Shown here one piece after another: positions 58,112 to 64,000 of a stretch of DNA of 64,000 nucleotides (position 1 is its first letter; the number at the start of each line of letters is the position of its first letter). The notes below the pieces were generated by a model that was not told where the DNA came from, ran no database searches, and saw only the letters and a list, made by a program, of their open reading frames with translations. The DNA is from Hymenobacter puniceus. GTDB taxonomy: Bacteria; Bacteroidota; Bacteroidia; Cytophagales; Hymenobacteraceae. The stretch lies in assembly GCF_014333525.1 (NCBI RefSeq), contig NZ_JACSCX010000001.1, forward strand, positions 372,001-436,000, written 5' to 3'. The position numbers were made by a program, and so were the translations under genes.

Positions 58112-60892
58112 TTACAAAGTCAGGTTGAGGCGGCCAAAATAGAAGGCGCCGCTGTAGCCGAACTGGTTGGAGCTGTACAGAAACCGGCCCCGGTTGGTGG
58201 CGTCGAGGGTGGAGTAAGTCAGGCTTTGCGGATTGTTGTTGGGGTCTTGGTAGAGCCGGTCGGGGTACACGTCGAACAGGTTGTTCACGCCTATGCTTAC
58301 GCCCACGTTCTTGAGCACCTGCGCGCTGAGCACGAAATCGGTAATCCATTTGGCCGAAAACGTCTGGTCGATGAAGGCGCGGTCGGGGTTGGCGTCCTTG
58401 GTCTGCACCTCGCCGAAGCGCACGGTGCGCAGGTTCAGCGCAAAGATTTTGTAGCCATAGTCGGCGCTGAGGTTGATTTTGCTGCGCGGCTGGCCGTTTT
58501 CGAGGCGCGCCCGCTGGGCCCGGTCGAAGAGCGTGTTTTGCAGCGTGGGGTTGGCATCAATGAAGCTGGAGCTGTTGAAGCTGCGCACGGTGGTGGCGTT
58601 GAAGTTGGCGGCCGCCGTCAGGGTCAGGCGGCTTTCGGCGCCCAGGTTCAGGCGCTCATTGGCTACCACGTCGAGGCCACGGGTGCGGGTATTCACGGCG
58701 TTGGCGAAGAACTGAATGCCCTGCACCGGCAGCGTGCCCAGAATCTGGGCTACGGCCGGGTTGCCCCGGTTGTACTGGCTGCTGAGCACGATTCGGTCCC
58801 GGATATCAATCTGGTAGGCATCCACGGTGAGCGTGATAGTGCGCAACACCCGCGCCGTGAGGCCCAGGCTGTAGTTCGTGGATTTCTCCTGCTTCAAAGA
58901 GCCAATGCCGAAGGCGCGCGTGAGCGGGCTGTCGTTGTTGGTGGTCAGCACTTCGCGCAGCTCGCCGCTGTTGAACTGGGTGCTGGAGTTGGTGAAGTAG
59001 CGCTGCTGCAGCGAAGGCGCCCGGAAGCCATTACTGAGGGCCCCGCGCACCGCCACGTCGGGCAGTATGCTGTAGCGAGCCGCCAGCTTGCCGCTCACGT
59101 TGCCCCCAAAATCGGAGTAACGCTCGGCGCGGCCGGCCACGCTCACCAACAGCTTTTCGGTCAGGTCACTTTCCAGGTCAATGTAGCCGGCTACGTTGGT
59201 GCGCGACCGGTCCGTGGCATCCTGGGGCCGGTAGCCGGCAAAACCCTGCGAGCCGGCCGCCGCATAGGTAGCCGCCGTGCTGCCGGAGGCCGGCGTGATG
59301 ATCCGCCCCTGCTCGTTGATGCCGTTGGCGTAGGAGCCCAGCTCGCCGGCCTTAATCTGGAAGTTATCCACCCGGAATTCACCGCCGAAGGCCACGTTGA
59401 GCGTGCTCAGCACCGGCAGCTCCAAGAACTTGCGCGAGAAGCCCAGGTTCACGGTGTTCTGCTGAAACAGCAGCTCGCCGGCGTAAAACTCACTAGGGCT
59501 AGAACCCAGCGGCAGCGAGGCGTTGAGCGTGTTGCTGATGTCGTAGCGCAAACTGTTGCGGCCGTAGGTGTTGCTCAAATCGGCCTGGAAGCCCAGCACC
59601 CGGCCACGCACGCCCGTAATCAGCGAGGCGTCATCCACGCTGCTGTTGATGAACGGCAGGAAGCCGTTCGGGTAGAGGCCCAGGTCGATTTGAGTGGTTT
59701 GGCTGGGCAGGCGGTAAAGGGCGCCGCCGCGGCCGGTGCGGCGCGTGAGGCCGCCGGCCACGTAGGCTTCCAGCTCCTGAGCGGGCAGCAAGGTGTAAGC
59801 CGCGTTCAGGAAGCCGCCATAGGTGCGCGTGTCGGAAGCACCCACCCGAATGTTGCGGCGGTTGAAGCCGTTTTGAGCCACCAGCGCATCGTCCTGGGCT
59901 TTGAGGGCACGTTTCTGGTCGTCGGTGAGGCCACCGGGGTAGGTGCCGCCGGCCGTGCCGCGGTAAATGAGCGGAGCCGTGTCGGGCCCGCTGCGGTCGA
60001 AGTAGCTGCGGTTGCTGAACTGCCCGCTCACGTTCACGAAACCACGCTTGTTCAGCCCAAAACCGGCGTTGGCATCAGCCTGAAACAGCTGCCCGTCGCT
60101 CTCAGTGGTCTGGCCGGCGGTGCTGCTCACGCTCACGCCGGTGGTGTCATCCTTGAGCTGCATGTTGATGACGCCTGCAATGGCATCGGAGCCGTACTGG
60201 GCCGCCGCGCCGTCGCGCAGCACCTCAATCCGCTTGATGGCAGCCGGCGGAATAACGTTCATGTCGGTACCTACCGAGCCGCGGCCGGGCGTGCCGTTGA
60301 TATTCACCAGCGCCGAGCTGTGGCGGCGCTTGCCGTTCACCAGCACCAGCACCTGGTCGGGCCCGAGGCCGCGCAGGGAGGCCGGGTCCACGAAGTCGGT
60401 GCCGTCCGTCACGGTCTGGCGCGTGCTCTGGAATGAAGGCGCGATGTACGTCAGAATCTGCGTAACGTCGGTTTGGGCATAGGCCTTGATTTCACGGGCC
60501 GAAATGACGTCCACCGGCGCCGTGGTCAGGATATTGGAGCGGCCCTCCGTGGCCCGCGAGCCAGTCACGACCACTTCGTTGAGGGCGGTTTGATTGTCAG
60601 CGAGGCGCACATCCAGCGTGGTGCGGCCGTTGAGCGGTACCTGCTGCGTCACGGAGCCAATGGCCGATATTATTAGCGTGGCGCCGGGCTGCACACTTAG
60701 GCGGTAGCGGCCCTCAGCATCGGTACTGGTGCCGTTGCTGGTGTTTTGTTCCAGCACCGTCACGCCGGGCTGGCCCTGGCCGGTGGTATTGGTTACGCGG
60801 CCCGTCACGGGCACGGTTTGGGCGAAAGTAGCATAGCTGGCCACCGACAAAGCCGTAACCAGGCCCAGCCGCGTTGCGGATAGATTGTTCAT
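58112..60892 (-). CDS. TonB-dependent receptor (copy 2)
   Basis: I take the ATG at 60892 (MNNLSATRLGLVTALSVASY), giving a signal ending AQT; the ORF is open 45 bp further up. 926 residues. Same order as copy 1: carboxypeptidase-like domain (VPVTGRVTNTTGQGQPGVTV), plug (LNEVVVTGSRATEGRSNILT, LRGLGPDQVLVLVNGKRRHS, IEVLRDGAAAQYGSDAIAGV), barrel ending SSNQFGYSGAFYFGRLNLTL. Long blocks are identical to copy 1, especially in the plug and around GFRAPSLQQRYFTN. The two differ in extracellular loops (for example near YRGTAGGTYPGGLTDD), which suggests different ligands. Confidence 0.92.
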   Translation of the reverse strand: MNNLSATRLGLVTALSVASYATFAQTVPVTGRVTNTTGQGQPGVTVLEQNTSNGTSTDAEGRYRLSVQPGATLIISAIGSVTQQVPLNGRTTLDVRLADNQTALNEVVVTGSRATEGRSNILTTAPVDVISAREIKAYAQTDVTQILTYIAPSFQSTRQTVTDGTDFVDPASLRGLGPDQVLVLVNGKRRHSSALVNINGTPGRGSVGTDMNVIPPAAIKRIEVLRDGAAAQYGSDAIAGVINMQLKDDTTGVSVSSTAGQTTESDGQLFQADANAGFGLNKRGFVNVSGQFSNRSYFDRSGPDTAPLIYRGTAGGTYPGGLTDDQKRALKAQDDALVAQNGFNRRNIRVGASDTRTYGGFLNAAYTLLPAQELEAYVAGGLTRRTGRGGALYRLPSQTTQIDLGLYPNGFLPFINSSVDDASLITGVRGRVLGFQADLSNTYGRNSLRYDISNTLNASLPLGSSPSEFYAGELLFQQNTVNLGFSRKFLELPVLSTLNVAFGGEFRVDNFQIKAGELGSYANGINEQGRIITPASGSTAATYAAAGSQGFAGYRPQDATDRSRTNVAGYIDLESDLTEKLLVSVAGRAERYSDFGGNVSGKLAARYSILPDVAVRGALSNGFRAPSLQQRYFTNSSTQFNSGELREVLTTNNDSPLTRAFGIGSLKQEKSTNYSLGLTARVLRTITLTVDAYQIDIRDRIVLSSQYNRGNPAVAQILGTLPVQGIQFFANAVNTRTRGLDVVANERLNLGAESRLTLTAAANFNATTVRSFNSSSFIDANPTLQNTLFDRAQRARLENGQPRSKINLSADYGYKIFALNLRTVRFGEVQTKDANPDRAFIDQTFSAKWITDFVLSAQVLKNVGVSIGVNNLFDVYPDRLYQDPNNNPQSLTYSTLDATNRGRFLYSSNQFGYSGAFYFGRLNLTL

Positions 60893-61508
60893 GAGAAAAA
60901 CAGAAGAGGGAAGAAACAGGTCGCCGCGAAGCCACACAAAGCAGTCTGCAGCTGGCCAAAAACAGAAAATCAGAAAGGAAAGTCTGCTGATAAATCAGCA
61001 CGGAAACGCGCTTAGCAGAGCAAGTCTATGCTGCCTACACGGCGGCGCAGACGCCGTTGGCAAGTGGCACGCCCGATACAGCGTGCTGCCTAAAGCCATG
61101 CGTGGTAGCCCTGCGCGCCGACACAAACCGCAGGGGTTGCGTTATGGCGCGCAAAGACACCCAAAAATCACTTCAACAAACCAACCAGAGGAGAAAACAG
61201 GCGGCGCTGCCGCCTTACTGCGCTAGCGCAGCACCACACACTACCAACAACAGCCACGCGCTACTACGGCGCCTAGAGGCGCAGGCAGAACATGGAAGAG
61301 TATTGAAATCAAACGATGGGTCAACTGGCTTTTCGGCGAAGAAAAAGCAGCTGAAAAAGTATTTTTCACGCGGCAAAAGTACAGTGCGGGCTTCGGAAAG
61401 CCAGCCAACACAGCTGCTGGCTGCCGAAACAACTCTGCTACTACCCGTTTCCCCCGCAATTTGTTTTCAGATGATGTGGCCTCCGCTACAGCTGTGCCCA
61501 CCAGACAC
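60893..61508. other. non-coding region upstream of receptor copy 2
   Basis: About 600 bp without a supported gene. Two frames are open but not protein-like. Small hairpins such as GCGCTAGCGC are present. I looked for a cobalamin-type or SAM-type riboswitch on the minus strand and found no convincing box. Confidence 0.5.
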
Positions 61509-61540
61509 AAAAAAGGCAGGACCCTAGGGGCCCTGCCTTT
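61509..61540. terminator. intrinsic terminator of the SIMPL/cystathionine synthase unit
   Basis: Arms AAAGGCAGGACCC/GGGCCCTGCCTTT (near perfect), 28 bp past the minus-strand stop, with a T-run on that strand. Confidence 0.85.
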
Positions 61541-61568
61541 CCGAATAGATAAAAGTGCCTAAAAGCGT

Positions 61569-62282
61569 TTATTGCACCTCATAGTCCACGTCGAAAGCAG
61601 CGCTTACACGGATGGCTCTCGGACTAACGGAGGCGCTTTCGGCGCTGCTCATTTGCTCTTCCAGCGTGCTGCCTCCGCGCATTTTCAGCAGTGCTTCTTC
61701 CCGGCTGCCGGGCGTGGGCCGGGTGGGCACCACTTCCCGCACCGCATGGGCACTGCCAAGCTGCAAACCCAGCTGCTGAGCAGTATACTGCGCCTTAGTG
61801 CGGGCATTGGCCAGCGCCAGACCCATCACCTCCAGCCGAAACGCCTCCAGGCGCGAGCTAAGCAGGCTGATTACCACTACTTCGTCGGCGCCGCTTTGCA
61901 CCAGCTTGGGCAGCAGCTCATCCAGCAGCGCTGGCTTGTCGAGCACCAGCTTGTACTGCCGGGTGAGAGCAATGGTGGAGTTAGCCACTTTCGACATACC
62001 GTAGCCGCTGGCTACCACGTTGTACGTCGTAAGCTTCTCGGGCGCAACGCCGTATTCGCGCAGTACAGTCTGCAGGCGAGTTTGCTGCTCGCGGGCCCGG
62101 TCGGCGTCGCGCACGTTGTCGTTAGTGCGGTAGGTGAGCAGCAGCTCCGCCGTTTCAGGGGCCAGCTCGCGCATGGCAGTGCCGCGCACCTGCACCATTT
62201 TCGGTACCGACTGAGCAACAGCACCCACCACGGCCAGCAGAAACAGCGCCAGTAGCAGCGCCGGAGCCTTTATCTGTGTCAT
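61569..62282 (-). CDS. SIMPL-domain (DUF541) periplasmic protein
   Basis: 237 residues with a signal peptide (to VGAVAQ). SIMPL landmarks are VQVRGTAMRELAPETAELLL, QQTRLQTVLREYGVAPEKLT, ANSTIALTRQYKLVLDKPAL, ALANARTKAQYTAQQLGLQL and the ending AIRVSAAFDVDYEVQ. The family forms ring-like or oligomeric periplasmic/outer-membrane-associated assemblies; proposed roles in stress are not settled. The start lies 6 bp after the cystathionine synthase stop, so the two are one operon. Confidence 0.88.
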   Translation of the reverse strand: MTQIKAPALLLALFLLAVVGAVAQSVPKMVQVRGTAMRELAPETAELLLTYRTNDNVRDADRAREQQTRLQTVLREYGVAPEKLTTYNVVASGYGMSKVANSTIALTRQYKLVLDKPALLDELLPKLVQSGADEVVVISLLSSRLEAFRLEVMGLALANARTKAQYTAQQLGLQLGSAHAVREVVPTRPTPGSREEALLKMRGGSTLEEQMSSAESASVSPRAIRVSAAFDVDYEVQ

Positions 62283-62288
62283 CCGGGC

Positions 62289-63428
62289 TTAGCCAATGGC
62301 TTGCTTGAGGTCGGCAATCAAATCTTCCACGTCCTCAATGCCCACGCTCAGGCGAATCAGCGAGTCGGAAAGGCCGGCCTTGCGGCGCTCCTCGGCCGGA
62401 ATGCTGGCGTGCGTCATGGTGGCGGGGTGGCCCGAGAGGCTTTCCACGCCGCCCAGGCTTTCGGCCAAGGAAAACAGCTCAAACTTCTCCAGCACGGCCA
62501 CGGCGTCCTCTTTCCGGTCGCCTTTGAGTACGAAGGAAATCATGCCGCCGAAGTCACGCATCTGCTTGGCCGCCACGGCGTGGTTGGGATGCTCCGCGAA
62601 GCCGGGCCAGAACACTTTTTCCACTTTGGAGTGGCTCTTGAGATACTCGGCCACGGCGCGGCCGTTTTCGCAATGGCGCTGCATGCGCAGGTGCAGGGTT
62701 TTGAGGCCGCGCAGCACCAGGAAGCAGTCCTGGGGGCCGGGCGTGCCGCCGCAGGCGTTCTGCAGAAACCGCAGCCGCTCGTGCAGCTCGTCGTCCTTCA
62801 CAATCACGGCGCCCATCACCACGTCGGAGTGGCCGCCCATGTACTTGGTCAGCGAGTGCATCACCATGTCGGCGCCCAAATCCAGCGGCGTCTGCAGGTA
62901 AGGCGTCGAGAAGGTGTTGTCCACTACCAGCAGCGCGCCGGCCTTTTTGGCCACGGCGGCCGCTGCTTCAATGTCGATGACGTTGAGCAGCGGGTTCGTC
63001 GGCGTTTCCACCCAGATCAGCTTGGTATTGGCCGTCACTTTCTCTTCCACGGCTGCCATGTCGTGCATCGGCACGAAGTGAAACTTAATGCCGTAGTTGG
63101 CGAAAACCTTGGTGAAGATGCGGTAGGAGCCGCCGTACAGGTCGTTGGTGCTGATAACCTCGTCGCCGGGCTGCAGCAGCTTGATGATGCAGTCGATGGC
63201 GGCCATACCCGAGGCGAAAGCCAGGCCGTGTTGGCCGTTTTCCAGCGCCGCCAGCGCGTCCTGGAGCTGGGTGCGGGTAGGATTGTGCGTGCGCGAGTAC
63301 TCGTAGCCTTTGTGGTCGCCGGGTGAGCTTTGCACATAGGTCGAGGTCTGGTAAATGGGCGTCATGATGGCCCCGGTGGTGGGGTCCGGGTGCACGCCGG
63401 CATGGATGGCTTTGGTTCCGAATTTCAT
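62289..63428 (-). CDS. cystathionine gamma-synthase/lyase-type PLP enzyme
   Basis: 379 residues, the usual size. The PLP lysine is K195 in MHSLTKYMGGHSD. Other marks are YQTSTYVQSSPGDHKGYEYS, NPTRTQLQDALAALENGQHG, FASGMAAIDC, ETPTNPLLNVIDIEA, VVDNTFSTPYLQTPLDLGAD and SLAESLGGVESLSGHPATMT. It makes or cleaves cystathionine in methionine/cysteine metabolism; synthase and lyase forms cannot be separated reliably by eye. It leads the unit with the SIMPL gene. A -7 element TACCTTTG lies at 63469-63476 on the minus strand. If it acts toward methionine, it could feed SAM to the BtaA-like enzyme, but no direct link is shown. Confidence 0.93.
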   Translation of the reverse strand: MKFGTKAIHAGVHPDPTTGAIMTPIYQTSTYVQSSPGDHKGYEYSRTHNPTRTQLQDALAALENGQHGLAFASGMAAIDCIIKLLQPGDEVISTNDLYGGSYRIFTKVFANYGIKFHFVPMHDMAAVEEKVTANTKLIWVETPTNPLLNVIDIEAAAAVAKKAGALLVVDNTFSTPYLQTPLDLGADMVMHSLTKYMGGHSDVVMGAVIVKDDELHERLRFLQNACGGTPGPQDCFLVLRGLKTLHLRMQRHCENGRAVAEYLKSHSKVEKVFWPGFAEHPNHAVAAKQMRDFGGMISFVLKGDRKEDAVAVLEKFELFSLAESLGGVESLSGHPATMTHASIPAEERRKAGLSDSLIRLSVGIEDVEDLIADLKQAIG

Positions 63429-63468
63429 CTGGTAAGACTAAGGTTCTGGGGAACTGGGGTTGGGACGG

Positions 63469-63476
63469 CAAAGGTA
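63469..63476 (-). promoter_or_regulatory. -7 promoter element of the cystathionine synthase-type gene
   Basis: TACCTTTG on the minus strand matches TAnnTTTG; the start codon lies about 41 bp downstream. Confidence 0.55.
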
Positions 63477-63628
63477 ACTATGCGCCGCTAGCATTGCCTT
63501 GCTCTACGCCGACGGCAGCAAAGCCAGTCGGTTTATAACCAGCAGAATTTCACCTGGCTCTACCCGAATCTTCCGGGCAGCCACCTATCTTGTCTGCAAA
63601 ATCTTATTCACACTTCTTCTTTATCTGC

Positions 63629-64000
63629 TTGAAAACACTCCTACTCCTATGGGCATTGCTGTGCCTGCCAATGGCCGTTTCTGCTGCCCCTACCCCACCA
63701 ATCGATTTGCTGGATAGTGAGCGGCACTATATCGACTCGGTGCAGGCCAAGTTGCACTATCAGACCGGCCGCATCACGCTTCCCGACGACCTGGGCGCCA
63801 TTACCGTGCCCGCCGGCTTCCGCTACCTCGATGCCAAGCAAAGCGAATATGTGCTGACCAAGCTCTGGGGCAACCCCAACGGCGAGTCGTTGGGCATGCT
63901 GTTTCCGGCTGACCGCGGCCCGCTCGACCCCAACAATTGGGCCTTCGCCGTGGAGTACGACCCCTCAGGCTACGTGGAAGACAGCGACGCTGCCGAAATC
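63629..64000 (+). CDS. DUF2167 family membrane protein, N-terminal part
   Basis: The gene runs off the window. A TTG at 63629 gives the leader LKTLLLLWALLCLPMAVSAA; no ATG is available in frame, and another TTG is at 63590. The mature part reads TGRITLPDDLGAITVPAGFR, YLDAKQSEYVLTKLWGNPNG and NWAFAVEYDPSGYVEDSDAA, the conserved N-terminal half of DUF2167. These are exported proteins with C-terminal membrane helices (not yet reached here) of unknown function. An ORF at 63499-63717 in another frame is a shadow. Confidence 0.8.
   Translation, partial: MKTLLLLWALLCLPMAVSAAPTPPIDLLDSERHYIDSVQAKLHYQTGRITLPDDLGAITVPAGFRYLDAKQSEYVLTKLWGNPNGESLGMLFPADRGPLDPNNWAFAVEYDPSGYVEDSDAAEI

Noticed and set aside
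58226-60436. 736-residue plus-strand frame opposite receptor copy 2
   Set aside because: Composition (His, Val, Gln, Gly) is that of an antisense shadow; the minus strand encodes an unmistakable receptor. The frames at 54949-56466 and 56710-57885 were dropped for the same reason.
60893-61508. Riboswitch upstream of receptor copy 2
   Set aside because: No cobalamin box or SAM-type core was recognised on the minus strand, only small unrelated hairpins.
1-64000. CRISPR arrays, rRNA, insertion sequences, prophage, integrase
   Set aside because: I found no regularly spaced direct repeats, no rRNA-like sequence and no transposase or integrase protein. The repeats present are palindromes or the single 50-bp pair.

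Overview
The window looks like chromosomal DNA of a GC-rich Bacteroidota, most like a Hymenobacter-type Cytophagales. The reasons are the gene families present (large TonB-dependent receptor-like barrels, T9SS-type C-terminal sorting domains, a curlin-repeat protein, OmpA/glycine-zipper proteins, LysM lytic transglycosylase, TonB/MORN proteins), the recurrent -7 promoter element TAnnTTTG with few Shine-Dalgarno sequences, and many intergenic palindromes. This is an assignment from sequence character only; no database search was run. I saw no rRNA, CRISPR array, insertion sequence or prophage.

Layout. 0-2.5 kb: end of an M16 peptidase, two hairpin terminators, a curlin-repeat protein, an AT-rich gap and an orphan SRA-YDG (modified-base reader) domain protein. 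2.5-10 kb: O-methyltransferase, a large outer-membrane barrel, a lytic transglycosylase with LysM repeats and a second LysM protein. 9.9-12.8 kb: fatty acid desaturase, then an AT-richer two-gene AbiE-like module (nucleotidyltransferase plus regulator-like partner) flanked by imperfect 50-bp direct repeats and carrying an apparent 1-nt frameshift. 12.8-23.5 kb: dnaE, two unknown envelope proteins, a GbsR-type regulator with paired operators controlling itself and a TIGR01777 epimerase unit, thioredoxin, a TonB/MORN protein and an Lrp regulator. 23.6-23.85 kb: an RNA unit with a consensus -7 element, a class-II tRNA-like cloverleaf with an abnormal variable region, and two terminators with identical G-rich loops.

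24-43 kb: exported isoaspartyl peptidase, DsbD, CNNM/CBS transporter, gamma-carbonic-anhydrase-like protein, radical SAM enzyme, endonuclease III, two paralogous OmpA proteins, accD, class I aldolase, OmpA lipoprotein, and two secreted T9SS-type proteins, one a sugar-dehydrogenase-like protein with a duplicated malectin-like domain.

43.9-54.9 kb: the most interesting region. Seven same-strand genes encode an adenylate-forming enzyme, a BtaA-like (DUF3419) aminocarboxypropyl transferase, an APH-like kinase, a UbiA-family membrane enzyme, a PEP-synthase/rifampin-phosphotransferase-like dikinase, a GNAT-like acyltransferase and an MMPL/RND exporter. Together they look like a pathway that makes and exports an uncharacterised small molecule or lipid. 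55-64 kb: two paralogous TonB-dependent receptors, a SIMPL protein with a cystathionine gamma-synthase-type enzyme, and the start of a DUF2167 membrane protein.
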